From a virus, in IMG/VR virus record IMGVR_UViG_3300010158_000027, positions 1-64,000 of that record: 64,000 bases of DNA. One strand, given 5' to 3'. A program made the position numbers and the translations under genes. The notes under the pieces were generated by a model. That model was not told the DNA's origin. It did no database searches and saw only the letters and a list, made by a program, of their open reading frames with translations. Every line of letters starts with the position of its first letter. The stretch's first letter is position 1. Shown here piece after piece: positions 1 to 7,280 of the stretch.

Positions 1-51
1 CTCCAAAGGGTGTTGTTCCCCCAGCCCGTCTAAGTGTTCCCCACCGACCAT
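1..51 (-). CDS. Possible 5' end of a minus-strand gene running off the window
   Basis: A minus-strand frame opens with ATG at 51 and stays open to the window edge (17 codons, starting MVGGEHLDGLG). A TATCTTTG box, like those before other minus-strand genes here, lies directly upstream at about 52-59, so the transcript would be nearly leaderless. Too short to identify; it could be chance. Confidence 0.3.
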   Translation of the reverse strand, partial: MVGGEHLDGLGEQHPLE

Positions 52-141
52 ACAAAGATATAAAATATTTATGATTTAACCTAACATTTTATAAGATGAC
101 ACATATTTATATTAAAATAAAAGAATTAAAATGATATTAAA

Positions 142-552
142 ATGAAAAGAGTAATAAGATTAACTGAATCTGATTTAACAAGAATTGTTAAACGAGTAAT
201 AAAAGAACAATCTTCAGGGGTAGTTAAAGTTAGGGGTTGGGACACGTTAGATGGAATGACTAAAGAAACACATGGTGGGTGGATGCTTGACATCACTAAC
301 ATTCATTTAGAGAATATGGTACTTAAATTTAATTATGCGATTCCTGGAACAACCTCAAAAGGTACTGGACTTACTATGTGTCGTAAGAGTTCAACTCCCG
401 AATACGATTCGATAGCTCTCACAATTAATAATCAAACTCATCAATTATTTTTAACACCAGTAGGCTATAAAAACTTAACTCAGCTGTGTCGCACATATGC
501 AGGTAGAACTCCATCACCTACCGAGACACCAACGAATGGTGACTACGCATAA
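142..552 (+). CDS. Tagged hypothetical protein (MKRVIRLTES family tag)
   Basis: 136 residues, function unknown. Residues 1-23 form the basic amphipathic tag found throughout this window: it begins MKRVIRLTES and ends VIKEQ, so an I-x-E site at 21-23 could be cut by a prohead protease. The remaining 113 residues are predicted mostly beta with one Cys pair and a Thr/Pro-rich tail, and match no family I know. The tag DNA is almost identical to that of the gene at 58376, but the bodies differ. A strong hairpin terminator follows. Probably a virion-internal protein, by inference from the tag only. Confidence 0.8.
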   Translation: MKRVIRLTESDLTRIVKRVIKEQSSGVVKVRGWDTLDGMTKETHGGWMLDITNIHLENMVLKFNYAIPGTTSKGTGLTMCRKSSTPEYDSIALTINNQTHQLFLTPVGYKNLTQLCRTYAGRTPSPTETPTNGDYA

Positions 553-573
553 CTAATATAACATTATACTATT

Positions 574-600
574 GTCCCCATCTCTAATACAGGTGGGGAC
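574..600 (+). terminator. Hairpin terminator, CTAATAC-loop family
   Basis: Ten-base stem GTCCCCATCT / AGGTGGGGAC around the loop CTAATAC, followed by TTTCT. The same stem-loop recurs at 6985, and a relative at 2840. Confidence 0.75.
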
Positions 601-613
601 TTTCTATGCCATA

Positions 614-721
614 AAGTTATTAACATGACAACTTGTCAATGGGGAATCATATATAAGTTATTAACATGACAACTTATTAAGGTAGGGGATAGATAAAGTT
701 ATTAACCTGACAACTTGTCAA
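614..721. repeat. Three direct repeats (iteron-like) with internal palindromes
   Basis: Three 26-nt copies begin at 614, 655 and 696, a 41-nt period. Copies 1 and 3 contain the perfect palindrome TGACAACTTGTCA, and all contain GTTATTAAC, itself palindromic. Copy 2 has lost the TTGTC half. They lie in a 400-nt gene-free gap. The layout fits repeated binding sites for a protein (operator or replication iterons). No function can be assigned from sequence alone. Confidence 0.7.
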
Positions 722-738
722 TAGGGGGGTGCCTATCA

Positions 739-895
739 TATAAACCCCCTCCCTACGTATTTGGCATACCCCCCTCCCCCTTTATGTGTCCCGTATCCCC
801 CCTCCCCTCCTGACATTATGACAGGGTCAAAAGGGGGGACGATACCCAAAACGATGTGTATATATTAAAACCCCCTTTTAGGGTCATATCCTTAA
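739..895. other. Pyrimidine-rich gene-free stretch
   Basis: A C/T-rich run with repeated CCCCCTCC blocks, strikingly GC-rich for this AT-rich genome, with no reading frame of note. It sits between the iteron-like repeats and the promoter of the gene at 954. With the repeats it makes a 400-nt non-coding region that could be regulatory or a replication/packaging site. Confidence 0.5.
797..838. repeat. Nested inverted repeat in the pyrimidine-rich gap
   Basis: CCCCCCT (797-803) pairs with AGGGGGG (832-838), and inside it CCTG (809-812) pairs with CAGG (822-825), so the stretch can fold as a two-step hairpin. Confidence 0.5.
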
Positions 896-938
896 AATAA
901 ATTTCCAGAAAAATTTTAAGAAAATCGGAGTATTTATT
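896..938 (+). promoter_or_regulatory. Upstream element plus TATTTATT late-type promoter
   Basis: The block AAATTTCCAGAAAAATTT (from about 899) is followed by TATTTATT at 931-938, 15 nt before the ATG at 954. The same upstream block recurs at 2105 and 2779. Confidence 0.6.
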
Positions 939-953
939 AATAAACAATATACT

Positions 954-1463
954 ATGGGAAAATTTATAATAACTGAATCAGAGAAAAATAACATTCGTTT
1001 ACAATATGGGATAATTAAAGAATCGGATGAGATTGATTTAATTAAAACGGAATTATCTGATAGTGGGGTTTCTATACCTGTTGAAAAAATGATTGATTCA
1101 ACTGAACCATTATGTACATCACCTGAAACGGGTGACCCTATGGAAGATTCTATTTTATCTAAAGTGTGGGAATGGGCTCAGACACAAAGTGTGGAAACAT
1201 TAAAGGATATGAAATCAAAAATTAGAGAGTCTATTAATGTGGCAAAAACTTTAATCAAAAATAAAAGGGTGGATGAACAATCGGCACCCATTCTTATTAT
1301 TGGGGGAATTGGTATTAGTGCTAGTTTATTAATATCCATTGGGGTATTATTGATATTTATAGTAGTTATTGCCATTGTATCAAGATCTTCAAAACGAAAA
1401 AGTCCTTGTCAACGTAGACGTAAGTTAACCAAACGTTACGGTATAGATGGGAACTTTATGTAA
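954..1463 (+). CDS. Tagged protein with C-terminal membrane helix
   Basis: 169 residues. The N-terminal tag MGKFIITESEKNNIRLQYG ends in IIKES (I-K-E site about residues 21-23). A mostly helical acidic middle is followed by a strong hydrophobic segment near residues 116-142 (ILIIGGIGIS... through IFIVVIAIV) and then a very basic tail (SSKRKSPCQRRRK). That makes a single-pass membrane protein, or a peptide able to insert into a membrane. With the tag it could be a packaged protein that acts on the host membrane after ejection; this is inference. Confidence 0.8.
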   Translation: MGKFIITESEKNNIRLQYGIIKESDEIDLIKTELSDSGVSIPVEKMIDSTEPLCTSPETGDPMEDSILSKVWEWAQTQSVETLKDMKSKIRESINVAKTLIKNKRVDEQSAPILIIGGIGISASLLISIGVLLIFIVVIAIVSRSSKRKSPCQRRRKLTKRYGIDGNFM

Positions 1464-1474
1464 ACCATATTAAT

Positions 1475-1500
1475 CCCCTCCCACAAAGAGGGGTTTTTTA
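1475..1500 (+). terminator. Rho-independent terminator
   Basis: CCCCTC / GAGGGG stem (1475-1480 with 1488-1493) followed by a T-run. Confidence 0.75.
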
Positions 1501-1510
1501 TTTTATCGTA

Positions 1511-1518
1511 TATTTATA
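1511..1518 (+). promoter_or_regulatory. TATTTATA late-type promoter motif, near-leaderless
   Basis: The motif ends 4 nt before the ATG at 1523. The same tight arrangement precedes the other MKIIIT-type genes at 5682 and 14150, suggesting leaderless or very short leaders. Confidence 0.55.
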
Positions 1519-1522
1519 TCAT

Positions 1523-2068
1523 ATGAAAATCATTATTACAGAGGACCAATACGGACAATTAACTGAAATGATTAAACTTGACATCAAGGTTGGTGATACC
1601 ATAATGGGTGGCAAGTTTAAAAATAAGAAGGTTGTTGTAAAAACAATTGGAAAAAATGATAAGGGAGATATTACAATTAACGGTAAACCTTTATTAAGAT
1701 TCAGAATTATAAAAGAATCCACATCAATTGATAAAAACAAAAATAAGGACTTTTTGACTAATCTCATGGGAATTGACTTTACTGATAAGATTCAGATGAT
1801 AACCTCATCATCTGATGTTCCAAATAGTTTTGATGATGGTATTGCTCCATCAACTATCAAAACATATTTGAATCATTGGGGTCCGATGTATCTTTTTGAA
1901 CTTGATGGTGTAAAATATCTTTATCAAAATAGAGGTGATTTTGAAATGTTTATTGATGAGGACGGATATTGGCATAAAGATGAAATACCTGAAAAACTTG
2001 GTATTGGTATATTGGGGTTAAAGTTCTCAGATATTATTGATATGTATTTTGATGAGGAAAACATGTGA
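1523..2068 (+). CDS. Tagged hypothetical protein (MKIIITE family)
   Basis: 181 residues, unknown function. It starts MKIIITEDQYGQLTEM, shared with the genes at 5682 and 14150. Candidate protease sites are L-T-E at about 13-15 and, after a small basic beta domain, I-K-E (RIIKES) near residue 65. The C-terminal 115 residues form a compact alpha/beta domain with GPMYLFELDGVKYLYQNRGDFEMF, reminiscent of SMI1/KNR4-like immunity folds, though I cannot confirm that. Probably a packaged virion protein. Confidence 0.8.
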   Translation: MKIIITEDQYGQLTEMIKLDIKVGDTIMGGKFKNKKVVVKTIGKNDKGDITINGKPLLRFRIIKESTSIDKNKNKDFLTNLMGIDFTDKIQMITSSSDVPNSFDDGIAPSTIKTYLNHWGPMYLFELDGVKYLYQNRGDFEMFIDEDGYWHKDEIPEKLGIGILGLKFSDIIDMYFDEENM

Positions 2069-2104
2069 AAACCTTTTCATATATATATTAACCCCCATTT
2101 ACAA

Positions 2105-2148
2105 AAATAAATTTCCAGAAAAATTTTAGAAATATCGAAGTATTTATT
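2105..2148 (+). promoter_or_regulatory. Upstream element plus TATTTATT late-type promoter
   Basis: Second copy of AAATTTCCAGAAAAATTT with TATTTATT at 2141-2148, 16 nt before the ATG at 2165. The whole block to the start codon closely copies 896-953. Confidence 0.6.
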
Positions 2149-2164
2149 AAATAACAAATATACT

Positions 2165-2749
2165 ATGGGACTTATTATAACGGAAGAAGAAAAAAAATCT
2201 ATTAGGGGAATGTATCTTTTAAATGAAAACCGTACCATACCTCATCTTACAGAGTTATTAAAGAGTTTAGTTTTCAAGGATTTTGATTTGGACTTTAAAC
2301 TCACCCATAAAGGGTTGTTTGGTTATAATAGTTATTTCTTAAAAATTTATCTTGATCCAGAAGTTATGTGTATGTCGGGGGATATGTATGATTCTGATGC
2401 AATCGATTTTTTAGATAACGTGGAGGAAAATATTCATGGGGTATTACCTTATGTTGGTTTGTCCGATTCGGAACTTATGTTGGAGTTTGAGTTTTTAAAC
2501 GATAAAGAATTTTCAAATAAACTTGTTGGTATGGTTAATGGGATTTTTCCCACGTTATATGATAGGATTGAAGATTTGCCCAAGTTGGTTAATATGAAAT
2601 CAAATCAAAATGGTGGTAAACCTGAGTTTAAGATTTCGTTTCGATTTGATAATCGTCCAAAGATGGGTCAAATACAAAGGATGTATGAATATATCCACGA
2701 ATTACTTCCAACCTTTGAGGATGTGTATTTGGATTTTGGGGTGATATAG
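2165..2749 (+). CDS. Tagged hypothetical protein
   Basis: 194 residues. The tag MGLIITEEEKKSIRGMYLLNEN resembles that of the gene at 954 and offers an L-N-E site near residues 19-21. The body is an alpha/beta domain without a family I recognise. It stops at TAG, showing that TAG is a normal stop here. Its promoter region duplicates that of the gene at 954, so the promoter and tag seem to have been copied together. Confidence 0.78.
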   Translation: MGLIITEEEKKSIRGMYLLNENRTIPHLTELLKSLVFKDFDLDFKLTHKGLFGYNSYFLKIYLDPEVMCMSGDMYDSDAIDFLDNVEENIHGVLPYVGLSDSELMLEFEFLNDKEFSNKLVGMVNGIFPTLYDRIEDLPKLVNMKSNQNGGKPEFKISFRFDNRPKMGQIQRMYEYIHELLPTFEDVYLDFGVI

Positions 2750-2778
2750 AATGTTCCCAACAACTATCCCTCATATAC

Positions 2779-2801
2779 AAAAATAAATTTCCAGAAAAAT
2801 T
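2779..2801 (+). repeat. Third copy of the AAATTTCCAGAAAAATTT element
   Basis: Matches the copies at about 899 and 2109. No TATTTAT motif or gene follows directly; a terminator hairpin lies 40 nt downstream, so this looks like a relic of a promoter cassette. Confidence 0.5.
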
Positions 2802-2839
2802 TATATGTAAAATGAAATCCTTATAATATGTAAAGTATC

Positions 2840-2870
2840 TCCCCATTTCTAAAACAGGTGGGGATTTTTT
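2840..2870 (+). terminator. Hairpin terminator
   Basis: TCCCCA / TGGGGA stem around TTTCTAAAACAGG, followed by six T. Related to the CTAATAC-loop hairpins at 574 and 6985. Confidence 0.7.
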
Positions 2871-2883
2871 GTATATTGTTATG

Positions 2884-2956
2884 GAATTTCTAAAAAAATT
2901 TTTAACACAAAATCTCCCCCCTACCCCCCTCTTTATTAATGTGCCTTGTATTTATA
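2884..2956 (+). promoter_or_regulatory. Promoter cassette (TTTCTAAAAAAATTTT element to TATTTATA)
   Basis: An A/T element (TTTCTAAAAAAATTTT), a CCCC-CTACCCCCC run, CTTTATT, then TATTTATA at 2949-2956, 16 nt before the ATG. Nearly the same cassette precedes the genes at 4336 and, partly, 6160. Confidence 0.6.
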
Positions 2957-2972
2957 ATTAAACGAATAAACT

Positions 2973-3647
2973 ATGAAAAGAATTATAAGACTTACTGAAT
3001 CACAATTGATTAGTATGGTTAACAATGTTATAAAGGAAATAAATACCGAAAACTCATATATCAATAATCAAGATACCGAACAATATCAAACAAAAAATAC
3101 AAATGTATTTGGTAATTCACCACATTCTAATTTTATTGATTATGGTATTCAATTTATGGGTTCACGTACTAAGGGAATGTATCAGGCTGTTTTTATGAAA
3201 ACCATGCCAGACGAATTCTATTCTTTTGTTAATCAATTTGATGATGAAATCAAAAGTGAAATTTTTGATTCTTTATCTAAAATTTATATTGAATCGAGTG
3301 GCGAATATAATCGCATACATTTTAGAGAAGGGATTCACCCATATTTAAAAGGTATCGGATTGGGGTATATAATATATGAAGCCTTTATCAAATACTTGGG
3401 GTTCGCATCTTCATCTGAAAGCGCAACATCTGATGCTAGAAAAATTTGGGAAAAACTTTTAAATGATCCTGACTTTCATGGTATTGTTTGTGGGGATGAA
3501 AAACAAGGTGGGGTTTTAATATTTGATAAGTCTTATAATGAAAATGTTGAGGGCATTGCAAAAAAATTCTTATCTGAAAGATGTAAACAAAACGCAAAAA
3601 TTGACGATTCATTAATTAAGATGTATCCTAATTTAAATAATATATGA
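2973..3647 (+). CDS. Tagged hypothetical protein (MKRIIRLTES family)
   Basis: 224 residues. The tag MKRIIRLTESQLISMVNNVI ends in IKEIN (I-K-E at about 21-23), followed by an Asn/Gln-rich linker to residue 45 and an alpha/beta body. The segment HFREGIHPYLKGIGLGYIIYEAFI looks like the acetyl-CoA loop of a GNAT acyltransferase (R/Q-x-x-G-x-G/A type), so a GNAT-like fold is possible but unproven. Its stop overlaps the start of the next gene by 4 nt (ATGA), indicating translational coupling. Confidence 0.78.
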   Translation: MKRIIRLTESQLISMVNNVIKEINTENSYINNQDTEQYQTKNTNVFGNSPHSNFIDYGIQFMGSRTKGMYQAVFMKTMPDEFYSFVNQFDDEIKSEIFDSLSKIYIESSGEYNRIHFREGIHPYLKGIGLGYIIYEAFIKYLGFASSSESATSDARKIWEKLLNDPDFHGIVCGDEKQGGVLIFDKSYNENVEGIAKKFLSERCKQNAKIDDSLIKMYPNLNNI

Positions 3648-3982
3648 AACGATTTAATTTTTTATTGGAACTTTTGGAAACTTATAATTTACCTCATGGT
3701 GAATATGCCATATTTGGTTCAGCTCCCCTTGTTGTTACGGGAATGATTAAAGATGTAAATGATCTTGATGTAATTATAAAACCTAAATCTTGGGAGTTTG
3801 GACCCAGTGGTGAATATCGAACTGAGGATATTGAGTTCTTTAATAATTGGCCAGGTTTTGATGTTGATGATTTAATTGATAATCATACATTCGAATATAG
3901 GGGGTTTTTATTTGTGTACCCCGAAAAGGTTATTGAATATAAGAGATCGTTAAATCGGGATAAGGATCAAGATTTGATTTAA
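3644..3982 (+). CDS. Small nucleotidyltransferase-fold protein
   Basis: 112 residues, untagged. FGSAPLVVTG at residues 24-33 and NDLDVII at 39-45 match the G-S...D-x-D signature of the pol-beta-type nucleotidyltransferase fold. The C-terminal YKRSLNRDKDQDL matches the conserved K-x-x-x-x-R-x-K-D-x-x-D end of minimal nucleotidyltransferases. The substrate is unknown. Coupled by a 4-nt overlap to the tagged gene before it, so the two products may act together. Confidence 0.7.
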   Translation: MKRFNFLLELLETYNLPHGEYAIFGSAPLVVTGMIKDVNDLDVIIKPKSWEFGPSGEYRTEDIEFFNNWPGFDVDDLIDNHTFEYRGFLFVYPEKVIEYKRSLNRDKDQDLI

Positions 3983-3993
3983 CCCTTTGATAA

Positions 3994-4215
3994 TTATAGT
4001 GGGGGATTTTTTGTTTTATGATTGTTAATAATGTCGATTATTTTGTCATCTAATTCATTCATCATATCTTGTCTAACATAATTGGCGTAAATTGTTTTTG
4101 TATCGGTTTCGATATGAATCACCCCTCTATCTAACAATCCGTTAACATATCCTTGTTGTTTTATTCCGTGTAACGCCAATACTTCTTTAAGAAGTTCTAT
4201 TAATTCATTTTCCAT
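3994..4215 (-). CDS. Small hypothetical protein with host-type promoter
   Basis: 73 residues, largely helical, unknown. It carries no N-terminal tag and is on the opposite strand to its neighbours. A TATCTTTG box lies only 4 nt before the ATG, so it is probably transcribed early by host polymerase with little or no leader. Confidence 0.65.
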   Translation of the reverse strand: MENELIELLKEVLALHGIKQQGYVNGLLDRGVIHIETDTKTIYANYVRQDMMNELDDKIIDIINNHKTKNPPL

Positions 4216-4252
4216 AATACAAAGATAACGTTTAACTTTATATTGAACGCGG

Positions 4253-4322
4253 AATTTCTAAAAAAAATTTTAACACAAAATCACCCCCTACCCCCTCTTT
4301 ATTGTTTTGTCTTGTATTTATT
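4253..4322 (+). promoter_or_regulatory. Promoter cassette, copy 2
   Basis: Repeats the order seen at 2884-2956: TTTCTAAAAAAAATTTT, ACACAAAATC, C-rich run, CTCTTTATT, then TATTTATT at 4315-4322, 13 nt before the ATG at 4336. Confidence 0.6.
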
Positions 4323-4335
4323 AATAAAAGAAACT

Positions 4336-4992
4336 ATGAAACATTTATTAAATGACTTAAGCGAAGAAGAAAAGAATAATATTCGTGAACAACATGCTGG
4401 TGGCATGAAAGTGAGTAACGCTAGATTTAACACATTATTGGAAACAAAATCGGGTGACGTTAAACCTTTTATTTCGGAACAATCTGGATCAATGAAACTC
4501 TCTTCATCTCCTGACTATATAAAGTTAAAACAATATTTTACTGTTGAATATGGTAAAGATAACGAATCACCTACATATGTCGGAAGTGATTACATTATTT
4601 GGAATGAGACACCTATTGGTAATTTTGATAATACAGTTAGATATAATTTGACAGTGGTTAAGTTAAAAACTGTAACAATGAAAGGTGGTCTGGCGGTTCT
4701 ACCCATAAGGGTTGGTACCGTCGACTTTGATTTTATGTCAAAGACTTTTATAAACGAGAAATATGACACTTTTAATGATTATAGCGGGATTAAATATTCA
4801 GTACAAGAAATTAACGATGCGTATTCATCATTCCCCAATGGACTTGACAAATTAGTTCCATCTTATAAGAAAACACAAGAAGGACAACTTATGGTTCAAA
4901 CCTTAAATAAAAATCCAGAATCTTTAAAGTTATTAAAATCGCAACTCACAGGTCAAGCTTTGGAAGTTTATAATGCCTTAACATCATCATAA
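4336..4992 (+). CDS. Tagged hypothetical protein
   Basis: 218 residues from the ATG placed 13 nt after the late-type promoter; the frame is open further upstream, but that part covers the promoter. The tag reads MKHLLNDLSEEEKNNIREQ with an I-R-E site at 15-17, and a second I-S-E-Q site (FISEQSG) lies near residue 50. The gene at 18253 has a similar start (SDEERQQIKQQH). The body is beta-rich. Function unknown; probably packaged. Confidence 0.78.
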   Translation: MKHLLNDLSEEEKNNIREQHAGGMKVSNARFNTLLETKSGDVKPFISEQSGSMKLSSSPDYIKLKQYFTVEYGKDNESPTYVGSDYIIWNETPIGNFDNTVRYNLTVVKLKTVTMKGGLAVLPIRVGTVDFDFMSKTFINEKYDTFNDYSGIKYSVQEINDAYSSFPNGLDKLVPSYKKTQEGQLMVQTLNKNPESLKLLKSQLTGQALEVYNALTSS

Positions 4993-4995
4993 TAA

Positions 4996-5023
4996 AAAGG
5001 GGGGTGTTATTACCCCCCCCTTT
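4996..5023. terminator. Bidirectional terminator between convergent genes
   Basis: AAAGGGGGGT / ACCCCCCCCTTT stem around GTTATT, with A-run before and T-run after, so it can serve both strands. Confidence 0.75.
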
Positions 5024-5027
5024 ATTT

Positions 5028-5567
5028 TTATTCAGTTGTACACCAAGGACACGTCAAATCCGTATCGTCGTCATTGCCGAAAAATAAATCCCATCTACCC
5101 TCACTATCTTCAACCATAATCAACGTTTGAACCAAGTCTCGATAACTATTGACTTCTAAAATCTCAATAGAATTAATTCCATCTTGATGAATCTCTTTAT
5201 GGTATAATGATAATATTTTGGTAGTTTCCCTGAAGTCCATTCCAAGCCATTCATTTCTATTTGGTTTAAGGCTAAGATAATCGGAACCTGACATTAAAAC
5301 GACCCTATCAGGAACCACTTTGAATGATCCGTCATTCCATAACATAAATCGATTATATGCGTTAACCATAGAATCTGCAATACTATCGCAGAGCCTATTT
5401 ACCCTACCTGTCGATACCATATACCTACAGTGGGCACCTGTGAAATCTATGCCGTATTTATCTAGTAGTTTATTTTGAGATTGGTTAATTTCGTCAAAAT
5501 ATAATTTTTGACCTAATACATTTAATTGAATTAATAATACCGATAAAAATAAAATTACGTTTTTCAT
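5028..5567 (-). CDS. Exported hypothetical protein
   Basis: 179 residues. The start MKNVILFLSVLLIQLNVLGQ is a typical signal peptide (basic residue, hydrophobic core, cut after G-Q or before it). The mature part has Cys at HCR, RLC and a C-terminal CPWC pair. No tag. A TATCTTTA box lies upstream on the minus strand. Like the gene at 58986 it resembles small Bacteroidetes secreted proteins; it may act in the host envelope during infection. Family unknown. Confidence 0.7.
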   Translation of the reverse strand: MKNVILFLSVLLIQLNVLGQKLYFDEINQSQNKLLDKYGIDFTGAHCRYMVSTGRVNRLCDSIADSMVNAYNRFMLWNDGSFKVVPDRVVLMSGSDYLSLKPNRNEWLGMDFRETTKILSLYHKEIHQDGINSIEILEVNSYRDLVQTLIMVEDSEGRWDLFFGNDDDTDLTCPWCTTE

Positions 5568-5669
5568 ATGTTTCCTGTTTTAATTAATAATATAAAGATA
5601 GTCAAATTATTTGATTATCTAATTAAATAATGAAAATAAATTAAACTAAGACGGTTTTTGTTTCCCGTA

Positions 5670-5677
5670 TATTTATA
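5670..5677 (+). promoter_or_regulatory. TATTTATA late-type promoter motif
   Basis: Ends 4 nt before the ATG at 5682, the same tight spacing as at 1511. Confidence 0.55.
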
Positions 5678-5681
5678 GTAT

Positions 5682-6083
5682 ATGAAAATCATTATTACAA
5701 AAAAACAATATAGATCTTTGGTATTTACCCTTTTGGAAACATTGGTGGGTGATATCACCATCGGTGAGTCGACAGGAGATTACTACACTATTTTAGATCA
5801 AGATGGTGAGGATATAATTACCATATGGACTAACATGGATAATGGATGTAAAAATGATTTAACTTTGGGTTTTAGTTTTAGTGAAAGTCTGGAGGTATAC
5901 GTTCCCTACTTTAGAAAAAAGATATTTTCTGAAGTTTTAATTGAATATGTCTATGATCATACCAATATTAAATGTGACTGTATAGATTATCACTATGGAT
6001 TTACTGAGGATGATGGTGGTACAATGGCGAAGGGTCAGTTTTTGTATAACCTTAAAAAGAAAAAAAAGCTTAAATCACCTTAA
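5682..6083 (+). CDS. Tagged hypothetical protein (MKIIIT family)
   Basis: 133 residues. It starts MKIIITKKQYRSLVFTLLET with an L-L-E site at 17-19. The body is acidic and beta-rich with a Cys pair (IKCDCIDYHYGF) and a lysine-rich end (LKKKKKLKSP). Unknown function; the tag suggests a virion-internal protein. Confidence 0.75.
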   Translation: MKIIITKKQYRSLVFTLLETLVGDITIGESTGDYYTILDQDGEDIITIWTNMDNGCKNDLTLGFSFSESLEVYVPYFRKKIFSEVLIEYVYDHTNIKCDCIDYHYGFTEDDGGTMAKGQFLYNLKKKKKLKSP

Positions 6084-6091
6084 AAGTATGT

Positions 6092-6146
6092 ATTTCTAAA
6101 AAATTTAACTCAACCACCCGATTTATTGAATTACCTTATATTTATT
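6092..6146 (+). promoter_or_regulatory. Promoter cassette, copy 3 (shortened)
   Basis: TTTCTAAAAAATTTAAC, a short C-rich part, ATTTATTG, then TATTTATT at 6139-6146. The leader AATAAAAGAAACTATG is identical to that at 4336. Confidence 0.55.
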
Positions 6147-6159
6147 AATAAAAGAAACT

Positions 6160-6399
6160 ATGAAAAAAGTAATAAGATTAACTGAAAGTGAATTATCTCG
6201 TATAATTAAACGAGTAATAAATGAAGCGGAAGAACCTGCAAACGATAATAGTAAAAACGGAACTATAAGTTGCGCAGAAAGACTGAAATCAGAATTTCAG
6301 CCTTTTCGTGCAAATAATGTTGCTTATGGAAATATTAAAGCGGAAAACGGTGGTTTTTCTTTATATAGAGGTTCTGAATTTTTTTGTAAAATTAAGTAA
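6160..6399 (+). CDS. Small tagged protein (MKKVIRLTES family)
   Basis: 79 residues. Tag residues 1-22 (MKKVIRLTES ... VINEA), with an I-N-E site at 20-22. The remaining 56 residues have two Cys (SCAERL and FFCKIK), perhaps a disulfide. One of the shortest cargo bodies in the window. Confidence 0.75.
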   Translation: MKKVIRLTESELSRIIKRVINEAEEPANDNSKNGTISCAERLKSEFQPFRANNVAYGNIKAENGGFSLYRGSEFFCKIK

Positions 6400-6438
6400 A
6401 CTATCATTGTGAAAATTAACCGATTAATTATTACCGTA

Positions 6439-6446
6439 TATTTATA
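6439..6446 (+). promoter_or_regulatory. TATTTATA late-type promoter motif
   Basis: Lies 14 nt before the ATG at 6461. Confidence 0.55.
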
Positions 6447-6460
6447 ATTAAAACAATACT

Positions 6461-6958
6461 ATGGATCAAAATATACTAAATGAGATTAACCAAATGAAAT
6501 TTATGTTTGGTTATAAACCAGGGCTCGTGATATCCGAACAAGTTGAATTACCAAAATCAGATACTAACCCGGTGAATGTGATTCCGGACGCTCGTAAGAT
6601 ATCGGAACTTGAGGCAACTATATCTGTAGCTACCAGATCATTGGATGCTATTAAGACCCAAAAAGATGAGCAGTCTAAGAAGGAACAAATATCTGATCTC
6701 CAAACCCGACTGGACGACACTGTAAATAAGATTATAACCCCCGAGTTTAATAAAATGTCAAAGGAACAACAAAAAGTTTTAATGGGGGTGAAAACTCAGA
6801 TAGATACAGAATTAAATAAACTTAAAGGTATTGAGGTATCGGCACCAACCCAAACTAGAACTCCAGATGCTAAGGTGTCCGCGTGGGTTTCGGTGGCTGC
6901 AAGTCTTTTAGCGTTATGCACCAACGTGATAGACAAAATTAAAAAACCATTACAATAA
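6461..6958 (+). CDS. Tagged coiled-coil protein (FGYKPG family tag)
   Basis: 165 residues. The tag is MDQNILNEINQMKFMFGYKP then GLVISEQ, with an I-S-E-Q site at about 26-29. The gene at 11458 has nearly the same tag. Residues 45-120 are predicted coiled coil (SELEATISVATRSLDAIKTQ and following). The C-terminus has a weakly hydrophobic helix (WVSVAASLLALCTNVI). Function unknown. Confidence 0.78.
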   Translation: MDQNILNEINQMKFMFGYKPGLVISEQVELPKSDTNPVNVIPDARKISELEATISVATRSLDAIKTQKDEQSKKEQISDLQTRLDDTVNKIITPEFNKMSKEQQKVLMGVKTQIDTELNKLKGIEVSAPTQTRTPDAKVSAWVSVAASLLALCTNVIDKIKKPLQ

Positions 6959-6984
6959 CCTCGAAAGGTTATAATAAAATAAAA

Positions 6985-7014
6985 AACCCCATCTCTAATA
7001 CAGGTGGGTTTTTT
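6985..7014 (+). terminator. Hairpin terminator, CTAATAC-loop family
   Basis: AACCCCATCT / AGGTGGGTT around the loop CTAATAC, followed by TTTTT. Same loop as at 574. Confidence 0.75.
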
Positions 7015-7049
7015 ATTTCCTTTTTAGATTTGTGAACTACATTAACAGT

Positions 7050-7229
7050 ATGGACAATCAACAGAAAGCAGAAATGTATAATCAACTAATGTATGAGTAT
7101 ACAAAAACACAAAATCAAATTTCATCAATAAAGGGAGAATCTATCGATTTGAACGAAAGACAATTAAAAAGTGTCAGTGAGTTGGAAAGTAAATTGAAAT
7201 TTCTAATGGATAAGGTGACTCGTTTGTAA
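7050..7229 (+). CDS. Small coiled-coil protein
   Basis: 59 residues from the ATG (MDNQQKAEMYNQLM); a GTG six codons upstream is the alternative start. It is Gln/Lys/Glu-rich and helical throughout, a probable coiled coil. No tag, no family recognised. Confidence 0.55.
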   Translation: MDNQQKAEMYNQLMYEYTKTQNQISSIKGESIDLNERQLKSVSELESKLKFLMDKVTRL

Positions 7230-7280
7230 TCTTTATATTGTTTTTTGAACATTCGTGGTATTTATAATAAAATATATATT

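Noticed and set aside
614-721. CRISPR array
   Set aside because: Only three repeats with 15-nt spacers that are similar low-complexity sequence, and no cas genes nearby.
1178-1767. Minus-strand hydrophobic frames at 1178-1375 and 1519-1767
   Set aside because: They lie fully inside plus-strand genes with clear tags and promoters, and have no promoter of their own.
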